From positions 1 to 64,000 of the forward strand of contig NZ_JBNNGK010000007.1 in NCBI RefSeq assembly GCF_050268245.1: 64,000 nucleotides of DNA, in the 5' to 3' direction. This document shows, in pieces, positions 17,753 through 27,197 of the stretch; the stretch's first letter is position 1; each line of letters opens with the position of its first letter. Source of the stretch: JBNNGK01 sp050268245 (GTDB lineage: Bacteria > Pseudomonadota > Gammaproteobacteria > Enterobacterales > Enterobacteriaceae). The translations under genes were made by a program, and so were the position numbers. A model generated the notes under the pieces. The model did no database searches and was not told where the DNA came from. It saw only the letters and a program-made list of their open reading frames with translations.

Positions 17753-17873
17753 TGATCTCTCCCACATATTTTGGTCATTCCACTATAGAAGCCTGTAAAC
17801 AACTTTTCACTATGGGTTGCCGACTTATGATGCAACAACGCATTTTTTTGTGGCAGTGTGCTGCACATCAAGG

Positions 17874-17937
17874 TGTAAATATTAATATACACTCATCGTA
17901 ACGGATGTTTGACAGAAAATTGCGGTTCAACTATCCT
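17874..17937 (+). promoter_or_regulatory. TyrR box and promoter of tyrP
   Basis: TGTAAATATTAATATACA at 17874-17891 matches the TyrR consensus TGTAAA-N6-TTTACA in 11 of 12 fixed positions. It is followed by -35 TTGACA (17909-17914), a 17-bp spacer and -10 TATCCT (17932-17937). A weaker box, TGTAAACAACTTTTCACT, lies at 17794-17811. This fits the known TyrR control of tyrP (repression with tyrosine, activation with phenylalanine). Confidence 0.8.
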
Positions 17938-17996
17938 GCTGCACTCAGAAATCGTTACCTATAATTTCTCAAAATCATTGGCTGGTAGAGAAAAAC

Positions 17997-19205
17997 GTGA
18001 AAAATCGCACGCTTGGCAGTGTTTTTATCGTGGCAGGCACCACCATTGGTGCAGGAATGTTAGCTATGCCGTTGGCAGCGGCGGGCATTGGCTTTGGCGT
18101 CACCCTGATGTTACTGGTCGGGCTATGGCTGCTGATGTGTTATACCGCTTTGCTGCTGGTGGAGGTTTACCAGCATGAGCAGGCGGATACCGGCCTTGGC
18201 ACGCTGGCGAAACGCTATCTCGGCGGTGGCGGGCAATGGCTGACCAGTTTTAGCATGATGTTCCTGATGTACGCTCTGACTGCCGCCTACATCAGTGGCG
18301 CCGGCGAACTGCTTTCCGTCAGTATCAGTCAATGGACAACACAGGCGTTCCCAACCTCATTCGGGGTGTTGTTGTTCACTTTCGTCGCAGGCGGCATAGT
18401 CTGCATCGGCACACATTCGGTCGATCTGTTTAACCGTATCCTGTTTAGCGCTAAGATCATCTTTCTCATCGTTATGCTTGGTTTGATGCTACCAAACATT
18501 CATCAAACTAACCTGTTGACCTTGCCTTTGGAGCAAGGGCTGGCGTTATCGGCCATCCCGGTGATTTTTACCTCATTTGGTTTCCACGGCAGCGTACCGA
18601 GCATCGTTAATTACATGAACGGCAATATCCGCAAGCTACGCTGGGTATTTATCATCGGCAGCGCAATCCCGCTGGTCGCCTATATTTTCTGGCAACTGGC
18701 AACCTTAGGCAGCATCAACTCCACCACCTTTGTCGGCATCCTGGCACAGCAGGCGGGGCTGAACGGTTTATTACAGGCAGTACGCGATGTGGTCGCAACG
18801 CCGCATGTTGAGCTGGCAGTCCATCTGTTTGCCGATCTGGCGCTGGCGACCTCATTCCTGGGCGTATCCCTTGGCCTGTTCGACTTTATGGCTGATCTGT
18901 GCAAACGCCAGAACAACGCACGCGGTCGTCTGCAAACCGGTTTGATGACCTTTATCCCGCCGTTGGTGTTTGCCCTGTTTTACCCACGCGGGTTTGTCTT
19001 AGCGCTGGGCTTTGCCGCCATCGCCTTGTCGGTACTGGCTCTGTTGCTTCCGGCTTTACTGGTATGGAAAACCCGTCGCCAACATCAGGCGCAGTATCGC
19101 GTTTGGGGGGGCACACCCGCGCTGGCGCTGGTATTTGTCTGCGGGATCGTCGTTATTGCCATTCAACTCGGTATCGCCAGTGGCATGTTGCCGTCGGTAG
19201 GCTAA
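17997..19205 (+). CDS. tyrP: Tyrosine-specific transporter TyrP
   Basis: 402 residues, 11 hydrophobic segments, and close similarity to E. coli TyrP throughout (GSVFIVAGTTIGAGMLAMPL at the N-terminus, FGFHGSVPSIVNYM in the middle). It belongs to the aromatic amino-acid permease family with Mtr and TnaB and is a proton-driven tyrosine importer in the inner membrane. It starts at GTG 17997, as in E. coli, after AGAGA. The upstream TyrR box supports the TyrP assignment over Mtr or TnaB. Confidence 0.93.
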   Translation: MKNRTLGSVFIVAGTTIGAGMLAMPLAAAGIGFGVTLMLLVGLWLLMCYTALLLVEVYQHEQADTGLGTLAKRYLGGGGQWLTSFSMMFLMYALTAAYISGAGELLSVSISQWTTQAFPTSFGVLLFTFVAGGIVCIGTHSVDLFNRILFSAKIIFLIVMLGLMLPNIHQTNLLTLPLEQGLALSAIPVIFTSFGFHGSVPSIVNYMNGNIRKLRWVFIIGSAIPLVAYIFWQLATLGSINSTTFVGILAQQAGLNGLLQAVRDVVATPHVELAVHLFADLALATSFLGVSLGLFDFMADLCKRQNNARGRLQTGLMTFIPPLVFALFYPRGFVLALGFAAIALSVLALLLPALLVWKTRRQHQAQYRVWGGTPALALVFVCGIVVIAIQLGIASGMLPSVG

Positions 19206-19634
19206 GCGCAATCCTCTGAGTGCTGGATCGGTCGGGGGCGCGCCTGCGAGTCCCCGACCAATATGTTTGGCGGTGCGGCAAGCCATTGCTTCTGGCGCTA
19301 TAGGTATTTTTTTAGCGTCACCGACGTCGCCATCCCTACGTGGGGTGTTTATTCGTACTTTTGCTGTCGTTGCCAATTTCGTCACCCTGACTCATTACGA
19401 TTGCAACCCCTAAATCCCCTCAATTCTCAGTAAACTGTAAAGAGTTAACACACCCACCGCCACAGTATCGCAGCGATAACTTATACCTATTTGCGACAGC
19501 CGAATAATAGCGCTACAACTAATAATGGCTTTGACAGAGCGTGAGGGATGACTCCCTCCGCAGGGACGTTGAAACGCCCAGTCACCCGAGTATGAGCTGT
19601 CACCATTCACTGTTGTACCTTAAAGGAGCACATG
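19206..19634. other. tyrP-katA intergenic region
   Basis: 429 bp without a recognised gene. An inverted repeat GGTCGGGG / CCCCGACC with a 14-nt loop lies at 19230-19259, just after tyrP, and may end that transcript although no T-run follows. The rest should contain the katA promoter. I did not find a convincing OxyR site by eye. Confidence 0.5.
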
Positions 19635-21068
19635 ATGAGCAAGAAAGGATTGACGACCGCGGCTGGGGCGCCGGTTGTAGATAATAATAATGTCATTACC
19701 GCAGGCAAACGCGGCCCGATGCTGCTTCAGGACGTTTGGTTCCTAGAAAAATTGGCTCACTTTGACCGCGAAGTGATCCCAGAGCGCCGCATGCACGCCA
19801 AAGGTTCTGGCGCTTATGGCACCTTCACCGTCACCCACGATATTACACAATACACCCGCGCTAAGATCTTCTCCGAGATCGGTAAACAGACTGACATGTT
19901 TGTGCGTTTCTCTACCGTTGCGGGCGAACGCGGTGCCGCAGATGCCGAACGTGACATACGCGGCTTTGCAATGAAGTTTTACACTGAAGAAGGTAATTGG
20001 GATCTGGTCGGTAACGACACGCCGGTATTTTATCTGCGCGACCCGCTGAAATTCCCCGACCTCAACCATGTCGTTAAACGCGACCCACGCACCAACCTGC
20101 GTAACCCAGTCTATAAATGGGATTTCTTCTCGCATCTGCCAGAATCGCTGCATCAATTAACCATCGACTTCAGCGATCGTGGTCTGCCAAAATCTTATCG
20201 CCATATGCACGGCTTCGGCAGCCACACCTTCAGCTTCATCAACGCCAATAACCAACGCTTCTGGGTTAAATTCCACTTCCGTTGCCAGCAGGGTATTGAG
20301 AACCTGATGGATCATGAAGCCGAAGCGATCGTTGCCAAAGACCGTGAAAGCTCGCAGCGCGATCTGTATGACGCCATCGAACGTGGCGATTTCCCCCGCT
20401 GGAATCTACAAATACAGGTCATGCCCGAAGACGAGGCTTCGCAAACCCCGTATAACCCGTTTGATCTGACCAAGGTTTGGCCGCATGCAGACTATCCGCT
20501 GATCGATGTCGGCTACTTTGAACTGAATCGCAACCCGGATAACTATTTCTCTGAAGTGGAACAAGTGGCAATGAATCCGGCCAATGTGGTGCCGGGCATC
20601 AGTTTCTCACCGGACAAAATGCTACAAGGCCGCTTATTCTCCTACGGCGATGCGCACCGCTATCGCTTAGGCGTCAACCATCATCAGATTCCGGTCAATG
20701 GGGCAAAATGCCCGTTCCACAATTACCACCGCGATGGCGCCATGCGCGTGGACGGTAACAGCGGCAACGGTGCAACCTATGAGCCTAATAGCTTCGGCGT
20801 CTTCCAGGAGCAACCCGACTTTAGCGAGCCGCCGTTGAGCATTGAAGGCGCTGCCGACCACTGGAATCACCGCGAGGACGACGATTACTACAGCCAACCG
20901 CGGGCGCTGTTTGAGCTGCTCAGTGATGAAGAGCATCAGCGTATGTTTGAGCGTATCGCTGGCGAATTGTCACAGGTGCCAGAAGCGATCCAACGCCGTC
21001 AGATTGAACTGTTCACCCAGGTTCATCCGAAATACGGTGCCGGTGTGGCCAAGGCGCTGGGCCTATAA
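19635..21068 (+). CDS. katA: Monofunctional heme catalase (clade 3)
   Basis: 477 residues from the second of two adjacent ATGs (19632 and 19635). The second is better spaced from GGAG (6 nt) and gives the Proteus mirabilis catalase numbering: catalytic His54 in RMHAKGSGA, Asn127 in VGNDTPVFY, and heme-ligand Tyr337 in RLFSYGDAHRYR. It decomposes hydrogen peroxide in the cytoplasm and, like its class, should bind NADPH. E. coli K-12 has only KatG and KatE, so this gene is a marker for the Serratia/Yersinia/Proteus side of the order. Confidence 0.95.
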   Translation: MSKKGLTTAAGAPVVDNNNVITAGKRGPMLLQDVWFLEKLAHFDREVIPERRMHAKGSGAYGTFTVTHDITQYTRAKIFSEIGKQTDMFVRFSTVAGERGAADAERDIRGFAMKFYTEEGNWDLVGNDTPVFYLRDPLKFPDLNHVVKRDPRTNLRNPVYKWDFFSHLPESLHQLTIDFSDRGLPKSYRHMHGFGSHTFSFINANNQRFWVKFHFRCQQGIENLMDHEAEAIVAKDRESSQRDLYDAIERGDFPRWNLQIQVMPEDEASQTPYNPFDLTKVWPHADYPLIDVGYFELNRNPDNYFSEVEQVAMNPANVVPGISFSPDKMLQGRLFSYGDAHRYRLGVNHHQIPVNGAKCPFHNYHRDGAMRVDGNSGNGATYEPNSFGVFQEQPDFSEPPLSIEGAADHWNHREDDDYYSQPRALFELLSDEEHQRMFERIAGELSQVPEAIQRRQIELFTQVHPKYGAGVAKALGL

Positions 21069-21087
21069 TTAGCCGTAAACCTGTTTT

Positions 21088-21110
21088 AAGGGACGCCGTA
21101 GGCGCCCCTT
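21088..21110 (+). terminator. Hairpin downstream of katA
   Basis: Nearly perfect 10-bp stem AAGGGACGCC / GGCGCCCCTT with a GTA loop 19 nt after the katA stop. No clear T-run follows. It sits in the 192-bp gap between convergent katA and menE; a second, smaller GGGGC / GCCCC hairpin lies near 21225-21245. Confidence 0.5.
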
Positions 21111-21260
21111 AGACAGCTGACAAAACCTGTGATTAGGGAACGCGTGCCGAAGGGGGTAGCGGATTGCCGCCGGAGCGCCAGGCCCAAGTATCGCAGGTTC
21201 TAAGACAACGTGGTCATCAACCTCAGGGGCATCAGAGCGCCCCTATTTTCCTATCAACAT

Positions 21261-22643
21261 TCATTTGCAGCGCTGTTGAGCGGCCCATGCCTGCACCTGC
21301 CGCCGGGCTATCTTGATGCCGCCCGTTTTTAACTGTTGCGGTAAACGTAATAGCGCCACCGGCCGTTGAAAGTTAGCTAACCGTTGCTGTGACCAAGCCA
21401 GCACCGCCTCCAGCGTCAACTCGCCTTCGGCCTCGACGACGGCTACTGGCCGTTGACCAAATTCTGCATCCTCTACCGGCACCACAAATACCTGAGATAT
21501 CTGCGGGTGCGCGGCCAGTACGCGTTCGACATCTTCCGGTTGAACGCCTTCACCACCGCTAAAGAAGAGGTTATCCAACCGACCGAGAATGCGCAGTTCC
21601 CCCTGTTCCATCACCCCGCGATCGCGAGTGTGAAACCAACCTTGCCGATCGGCAAGCGGGTGGAGTTCGCCATGACGCCAATACCCCAACGCCAGGCTAG
21701 CGGAACGCACCCATACCTCATCATCGACCAGCTTAATTTCCCGCCCCGCCAACGGCAGGCCCACGCCCGGTAACGCGTCGGCGCGCTTAGCACACACGGT
21801 TGAGGCCAGCTCAGTCAAACCATATCCGCACCAGCAGCGGATACCCGCCGCTTCGGCCTGCTCAGTCAACGATACCGGGATCATCGCTCCCCCCAGCAGC
21901 ACTTCTTTCAGTGAATGATCGACTTGCGGCTGGCTCAGTAAACGCCATAGCTGGGTGGGCACCAGTGAAGCATGGCTACACCCCGCCAGCGCCTCAGCCA
22001 ACGAAGGACTCTCGCGCACCACTACTTGCCCCCCCGCCGCCAACCAGCGCCAAACGATGCCCTGACCGGAAACATGGAACAGCGGCAACGAGAGTAGCCA
22101 ACTGTCGTGCGGCTGAAAATCCATCATGTTCAGCACGCCTTGCGCGCTGGCGAGATGCCCAGCAATACTGTGGGCTGCCGCTTTGGGTAGGCCGCTGGAA
22201 CCCGATGTGAGCGTCAGCGTTGCCAACCGTTGTGCATCCCAGGTCAGATCTTGCCCTTGACGCTGTCGGGTGGCTGGCGGCAGTAAGGGCAAAATATCCG
22301 TCGGCAACGGCGGCAAACCGTCAGGGCTAAAAGCAAACTGCATATCCAGCGTCGGCAATAATTCTGCCAGCAGCGGCGTCGGCAGCGCGGGATTAAACGG
22401 CAGCAACCGCGCACCACACTGTAATAAGGCCAAATACGCCAGCAACAACGGGTAACTGTTTTTACCACACAGCGCAACACCGCAGCCGGGGGCAACACCC
22501 TGAAACTGGAAGTCCGCCGCCAGTGCATCAATCTGCCGTTGTAATTCTGACCAGCTGATGGCATGACGACCGACAATCACCGCGGCTGCCGATGGCCGCT
22601 GTGCAGCCCAAGATCGCCACGGCCAGTCACTCAACTGCGCCAT
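21261..22643 (-). CDS. menE: o-Succinylbenzoate--CoA ligase
   Basis: 460 residues of the ANL adenylating superfamily. The P-loop-like motif TLTSGSSGLPKAAAHS, the GYGLTE motif and the C-terminal catalytic Lys region (KTGGIKIARR) are present. It converts OSB to OSB-CoA with ATP in menaquinone synthesis. The ATG at 22643 follows GGAG; a GTG two codons earlier is possible. Its start overlaps the menC 3' end by 13 nt. It is the last gene of the leftward men cluster. Confidence 0.93.
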   Translation of the reverse strand: MAQLSDWPWRSWAAQRPSAAAVIVGRHAISWSELQRQIDALAADFQFQGVAPGCGVALCGKNSYPLLLAYLALLQCGARLLPFNPALPTPLLAELLPTLDMQFAFSPDGLPPLPTDILPLLPPATRQRQGQDLTWDAQRLATLTLTSGSSGLPKAAAHSIAGHLASAQGVLNMMDFQPHDSWLLSLPLFHVSGQGIVWRWLAAGGQVVVRESPSLAEALAGCSHASLVPTQLWRLLSQPQVDHSLKEVLLGGAMIPVSLTEQAEAAGIRCWCGYGLTELASTVCAKRADALPGVGLPLAGREIKLVDDEVWVRSASLALGYWRHGELHPLADRQGWFHTRDRGVMEQGELRILGRLDNLFFSGGEGVQPEDVERVLAAHPQISQVFVVPVEDAEFGQRPVAVVEAEGELTLEAVLAWSQQRLANFQRPVALLRLPQQLKTGGIKIARRQVQAWAAQQRCK

Positions 22644-23602
22644 ACGCACTCCAGCGCGTCAGCGTCCCACAGAGGCAAATCGCTTCCGGGCCAGTGACGC
22701 ACTAACTGCGCCTGCATCAGATTAAGCGTATCCAGCCCCGGCACGGTGTCTGGCGTCAGCCAGTGTGCCACCCGTGCCAGTTGGCTTAGCCCAAGACTGG
22801 ACTCGAGACTCGAACTAATTACCGCCGTCAAACCGGCCTGTTGCGCCTGCTGCACCCATTGCTGACAGCGCGACAGGCTGCCCGTCAGCGTGGGTTTGAT
22901 CACGATAGCGGCCACCCCAGGTTCCGCCTGTACGACAAAACCCGGCTCGCGCACGCTTTCATCCCAGGCAATCGCGATACCGGTTTCCTGCGCAAATGCG
23001 CGCGATTCATCACGGGTTTTACAGGGTTCTTCGAGGAACGCGATACGATCGCGCCAAGCGGGATTGATATATTTGGCAAAGCCTGCCGCCTTGGCCGGCG
23101 TCCAACTGCGATTAGCATCCAGCCGCAGCCGCAGATCCGGCAAGGCTTCAAGCAGCATGTTGACGATCATGCCGTCACGGACGGCTTCGTATAGCCCCAC
23201 CTTCACCTTGGCGACTTTCTCACCCGGTAAAGCCGCGAGCTGCGCGAACAGTTCATCAGGATCGCCGGTGCACAGCGGCGCTTTGCTATAATTGGCATCA
23301 AGCGGCAAGCGTTGCTCCAGTTCTGCCACGGCACAACTGAGGCCAAACGCCACCGAGGGCAGCTCACTGTCGCCGGGAGCAGTGCCCGCCAGCCAAGACG
23401 GCAACCAAGCCAATAATGCCTGCTGCGCCTGCGCTAGCGTTTCATGGCTAAATCCCGGCAGCGGTGCGATCTCCCCCCAACCTTGGCGTTCACCCTGTTG
23501 CAAATGCACCAGCAAGCCCTCACGGGTTTTCAAACGTTGATTACGCAGCACCACGCCCGCCTCCATCGGCAGGCTATAACGATACACAGTTGCGATTCGC
23601 AT
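22631..23602 (-). CDS. menC: o-Succinylbenzoate synthase
   Basis: 323 residues, enolase superfamily (MLE subgroup). Catalytic KxK is at Lys132/Lys134 (AKVKVG), with metal ligands Asp162, Glu191 and Asp214 and the second general base Lys236 (VIKPTLTG) all present. It dehydrates SHCHC to OSB. The start was set at MRIATVYRYSLPM, which matches the family; an ATG four codons upstream overlaps the menB stop (TAATG). It lies between menB and menE and is translationally coupled to menE. Confidence 0.95.
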   Translation of the reverse strand: MRIATVYRYSLPMEAGVVLRNQRLKTREGLLVHLQQGERQGWGEIAPLPGFSHETLAQAQQALLAWLPSWLAGTAPGDSELPSVAFGLSCAVAELEQRLPLDANYSKAPLCTGDPDELFAQLAALPGEKVAKVKVGLYEAVRDGMIVNMLLEALPDLRLRLDANRSWTPAKAAGFAKYINPAWRDRIAFLEEPCKTRDESRAFAQETGIAIAWDESVREPGFVVQAEPGVAAIVIKPTLTGSLSRCQQWVQQAQQAGLTAVISSSLESSLGLSQLARVAHWLTPDTVPGLDTLNLMQAQLVRHWPGSDLPLWDADALECVWRS

Positions 23603-23613
23603 GAATGCCGTCA

Positions 23614-24471
23614 TTACGGATTACGCTTGAACTTGCTGAAGTCAGGTTGGCGTTTCTCATTGAATGCATTACGCCCTTCCTGCCCCTCATCGGTCATATA
23701 AAACAGCATGGTGGCGTTACCGGCCAACTCTTGCAAACCGGCCTGACCGTCACAGTCGGCATTCAGTGCCGCTTTCAAGCAACGCAGCGCCATCGGGCTG
23801 TTTTGCAGCATTTCACGACACCAGCGCACGGTTTCTTTTTCTAACTCCGCCAACGGTACCACGGTGTTGACCAGCCCCATGTCCAGCGCGGCGGCGGCAT
23901 CATACTGGCGGCACAGGAACCAGATTTCACGCGCTTTCTTCTGCCCCACGATACGCGCCATATAAGACGCGCCCCAGCCGCCGTCAAAGGAGCCGACCTT
24001 CGGACCTGTCTGGCCGAAAATGGCATTATCTGCAGCAATCGTCAGGTCGCACATCATATGCAGCACGTGGCCGCCACCGATCGAATAGCCCGCCACCATC
24101 GCCACTACCGGTTTGGGGCAGGTACGGATTTGACGCTGGAAATCCAGCACGTTCAGGTGGTGCACGCCGCTGGCATCTTGATAACCGCCGTAATCGCCGC
24201 GAACTTTCTGATCGCCACCGGAACAAAACGCTTTGTCACCCGCACCGGTGAGAATAATGGTACCGATACCGTCGTCGTAGCGCGCGTTACTCAGCGCGTC
24301 GATCATCTCTTTTACCGTTTGCGGGCGAAACGCATTGCGCACCTGCGGGCGGTTAATGGTGATTTTGGCAATACCGTCCGCCGATTTATGATACAGAATA
24401 TCCTCAAAATCGCCGGTGCAGTCTTGCCAATCGATGGCGGCATAAAGCTGTTCTTCATTCGGATAAAGCAT
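23614..24471 (-). CDS. menB: 1,4-Dihydroxy-2-naphthoyl-CoA synthase
   Basis: 285 residues, identical in length to E. coli MenB and very similar throughout. It has the crotonase fold with the oxyanion-hole region GAGDKAFCSGGDQKVRGDYG and the catalytic region VAGYSIGGGHVLHMMCD. The Gly-rich QTGPKVGSFDGG binds bicarbonate and substrate in this family. It closes the naphthoquinone ring from OSB-CoA. The start is MLYPNEE at 24471; an in-frame extension to 24627 lies inside menH and is not used. Confidence 0.97.
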   Translation of the reverse strand: MLYPNEEQLYAAIDWQDCTGDFEDILYHKSADGIAKITINRPQVRNAFRPQTVKEMIDALSNARYDDGIGTIILTGAGDKAFCSGGDQKVRGDYGGYQDASGVHHLNVLDFQRQIRTCPKPVVAMVAGYSIGGGHVLHMMCDLTIAADNAIFGQTGPKVGSFDGGWGASYMARIVGQKKAREIWFLCRQYDAAAALDMGLVNTVVPLAELEKETVRWCREMLQNSPMALRCLKAALNADCDGQAGLQELAGNATMLFYMTDEGQEGRNAFNEKRQPDFSKFKRNP

Positions 24472-24481
24472 GTTCGGTTCC

Positions 24482-25255
24482 TTAACCTGGGTTAACGAGA
24501 AAATGGTGAAGCTGGTCGGCGAAATCCTGCGGATTGGCCAAATGCGCGTTATGCCCGGCATGCGGGATGGTACGCAGAGGCAACCCGGCTTCGCGCGCCA
24601 GACGTTGGAATTTAGGATCGTCGGCACCGCATAACACCTGCACTGGCAGCTTCAGTTGCTGGAGTTGGGGAACCAGATAAGGCTGGCAACCCAGCGAGGT
24701 GGCCTCCAGCATCGCCGCGACCGAGGGGCCATGGTTAGCGGCTCGCGCGTCAATCAAGGCATCACGGTGCACCTGGCTCATTTCACGAAATACCGGCTGT
24801 TGATACCAGTCGATCAATACCTGCTTGAGCGGCTCACTGCGAAAGCGTGCGGCCCAGAGTGCGTCTTGAACCCGGCGTTCACGGCGTAATGCCGCGTCAG
24901 GCAGGCCGGGGTTGCCCCCTTCAATCACGAGGCCTTGCAAGCCGCGCGTCTCTCCGTGGCAGGCATGATACATAGCAATACGGCCACCGAGCGAGTAGCC
25001 TATTAGCCAGTAGCGTTCGATATGATGCTGTTGTAAGGTTGCGCTGATTTGTCGGCTGACATCGGCAAAATCACGGCAAGCGTAACGGTCAGAATCGCCA
25101 TGCCCCGGCAGATCGATCGCCAGCGACGGCCATTGTGGGCAGCGTGAGGCGATGACCCGCCATTCGTTGTTGTTGCCCAATAAACCGTGCAGCCACACCA
25201 ACCACGGGCGATCGCCGGCGCCCTGTTGCAAAACGCGCGCGGCCAACATCAACAC
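24482..25255 (-). CDS. menH: SHCHC synthase MenH
   Basis: 257 residues, alpha/beta-hydrolase fold, with nucleophile Ser88 in GYSLGG, Asp213 in GADDPKF and His235 in AGHNAH. In the pathway MenH removes pyruvate from SEPHCHC to give SHCHC. Its start overlaps the end of menD by 7 nt. The gene sits between menD and menB, the conserved order. Confidence 0.93.
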   Translation of the reverse strand: MLMLAARVLQQGAGDRPWLVWLHGLLGNNNEWRVIASRCPQWPSLAIDLPGHGDSDRYACRDFADVSRQISATLQQHHIERYWLIGYSLGGRIAMYHACHGETRGLQGLVIEGGNPGLPDAALRRERRVQDALWAARFRSEPLKQVLIDWYQQPVFREMSQVHRDALIDARAANHGPSVAAMLEATSLGCQPYLVPQLQQLKLPVQVLCGADDPKFQRLAREAGLPLRTIPHAGHNAHLANPQDFADQLHHFLVNPG

Positions 25256-26922
25256 GCCGCCATGTGAGAAACCAAATGCTGTAGCGTCTCTGCACCGTCG
25301 GCCGGCGGTACCTGCACCTCAATCAGCGTCGCTCCGCTGTGGCGCCACCCTTGTTCCACCGCCTGTTGCAGTTGGCCCCAGTTTTCCGCCAGCGCATAAT
25401 TCAGCTGAAACATCGCCGCAGCCTGGCTGAATGCGACATCCTGCGGCATACAATAAAAGCGATCACGTTCCTCTTGCGGTGTCGGCAGCAGCGAAAAGAT
25501 TTGCCCGCCATTGTTATTCACCACGATCAACACCGTCGGCGCGGAGCATTGGCGCAGCAACGCCAGTGAATTGAGATCATACAACGCCGACAAATCGCCA
25601 ATGATCGCCAACGTCGGTTTGGCGGTCGCTCGCTGCACACCGGCTGCGGTGGAGATCAGACCATCAATACCGCTGGCACCGCGATTGCTGAATACCGGAT
25701 AACCGGCCGGCAACTGCGTGAGTGCATCAATCAACCGCACGATCAAACTATTGCCGAGAAACAGTTGGCCGTTTTCCGTCAGTAATTCCGGCAGACGATG
25801 CGCCACTAACGCCTCGCCAAAACGGTTGACCAAATAGCCGGCCGCCGTATCGAGGGCGTCATCGGCGATCGCGGCCAATTCTCCGGCCCACGGTGAACGC
25901 GGCTGAGCCGGATGCAAATCCAACCATTCGCCGACGCGTGCACGAATACGCCGGCCAGTATGCTGTGCCGGATCGCGTCGCCCTGTTACGTCATCAATCA
26001 GCCAATATTCCTCCGGCCGGCAATCCGCCTGCCATTGCAAAACGCGCTTACCGGTCAGGCTGCTACCGAACTGAATCACCAATTGCGCATCGGCCAGCAG
26101 CTTACGCGCCTGCGGTTGCGCCAACCACAAATCGGCGCACGGCAGCGGTTGACCCGTTTGTGACAACACATCACCGATCAACGGCCAGCCGAGCATCTCT
26201 GCCCATGCTGCCAATTGCTGCCCTTCTTCCGCACCCATGCGCCCGGCGACGACCACACCACGCTTCTGTCGCCAGAAGAACCAGTCAGGCTGTTTCAGTA
26301 CCCCATGCGGATCCTGCTCGCGCAGCCACGGCTGATTACCTTGCCACCATGCCCCCAGCGCGGCGGACCAGTCAGCATAGTACTGGTCATCACCGCCGTA
26401 TAACGGTTCGGCAAACGGGCAATTGATGTGCAATGCGCCATGCCGCAACTGCGCCATCGCGCTATCGACGGTAGAGACCAGCCAACTGGCGGGAATATCC
26501 GGCGTTGGGCGCGGTAAATCAATATGTTGTGTTGGATGGCTGGAATATAAACCGGTTTGGCGAATCGCCTGATTAGCACCGCAGTTAATCAATTCCGGAG
26601 GTCGATCGGCGGTCAAGAATACCAATCGTTCACCGGTCAACCCAGCCTCGATCAGCGAAGGATACAGGTTAGCTGCAGCGGTGCCAGACGTCACAATAAC
26701 CGCCACCGGTTCGCGCGTGGCTTTTGCCAAACCCAACGCCAAATGACCCAACCCACGCTCATCAAAATGCGTATGGCAAATAAAAGACCTGTTAGCCGCC
26801 GCTGCCAGCGTCAACGGCGTTGAGCGCGATCCCGGGGCAATACAGACATGCCGTACCCCGTGCCGGGCCAGCGCTTCCAATAACAACGCTGCCCATCGGC
26901 GATTAAAAACACTTGTCGACAT
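25249..26922 (-). CDS. menD: SEPHCHC synthase MenD
   Basis: 557 residues (E. coli 556). It is a thiamine-diphosphate enzyme with the N-terminal PYR domain (APGSRSTPLTLA, HFDERGLG, containing the catalytic Glu) and the C-terminal PP domain with the TPP motif GDLSALYDLNSLALL ... VVNNNGG. It adds a 2-oxoglutarate-derived succinyl semialdehyde unit to isochorismate. The start at 26922 (MSTSVFNRRWAALL) matches the family; in-frame sequence upstream to 27090 lies in the intergenic region and is not similar to MenD. It overlaps menH by 7 nt but is separated from menF by an unusual 275 bp. Confidence 0.97.
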   Translation of the reverse strand: MSTSVFNRRWAALLLEALARHGVRHVCIAPGSRSTPLTLAAAANRSFICHTHFDERGLGHLALGLAKATREPVAVIVTSGTAAANLYPSLIEAGLTGERLVFLTADRPPELINCGANQAIRQTGLYSSHPTQHIDLPRPTPDIPASWLVSTVDSAMAQLRHGALHINCPFAEPLYGGDDQYYADWSAALGAWWQGNQPWLREQDPHGVLKQPDWFFWRQKRGVVVAGRMGAEEGQQLAAWAEMLGWPLIGDVLSQTGQPLPCADLWLAQPQARKLLADAQLVIQFGSSLTGKRVLQWQADCRPEEYWLIDDVTGRRDPAQHTGRRIRARVGEWLDLHPAQPRSPWAGELAAIADDALDTAAGYLVNRFGEALVAHRLPELLTENGQLFLGNSLIVRLIDALTQLPAGYPVFSNRGASGIDGLISTAAGVQRATAKPTLAIIGDLSALYDLNSLALLRQCSAPTVLIVVNNNGGQIFSLLPTPQEERDRFYCMPQDVAFSQAAAMFQLNYALAENWGQLQQAVEQGWRHSGATLIEVQVPPADGAETLQHLVSHMAAC

Positions 26923-27197
26923 AGTACGCTCACAAGTCAAAATAAGAGGCGAGGCTTTAGGGAATAGCTTTAAAAAAGAGATTCGCCAAAAGTCATTAAC
27001 CTGAATTATATAAGTAGTTATCTTTACGACTTTTGCGCCAGCGCAAAAATGCCGTTTATCGCGTGCTGGTGATAAACGCGGCCATGCCATTGTCGATCAA
27101 CTATCTCACCGACAACAGTTTGATTTTGAATCAAAATATAAACACAAATACCACATTTATTTTACAGCCAGAAACATACACTGACACGCTCGCATCT
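26923..27197 (-). promoter_or_regulatory. menF-menD gap with palindromes and menD promoter candidate
   Basis: 275 AT-rich bp without a gene. Read leftward: an inverted repeat CGTTTATC / GATAAACG (27053-27060 and 27071-27078), then a perfect 18-bp palindrome TTTTGCGCTGGCGCAAAA (27031-27048), then a perfect -10 TATAAT (27005-27010, minus strand). The palindrome covers the place where a -35 would lie, and no good -35 hexamer is present. This looks like a regulated promoter for menDHBCE. The regulator is unknown. Confidence 0.5.

Noticed and set aside
19230..19259. REP-like element after tyrP
   Set aside because: The inverted repeat has a 14-nt loop and no GTAG/CTAC head, so it was not added to the REP family.
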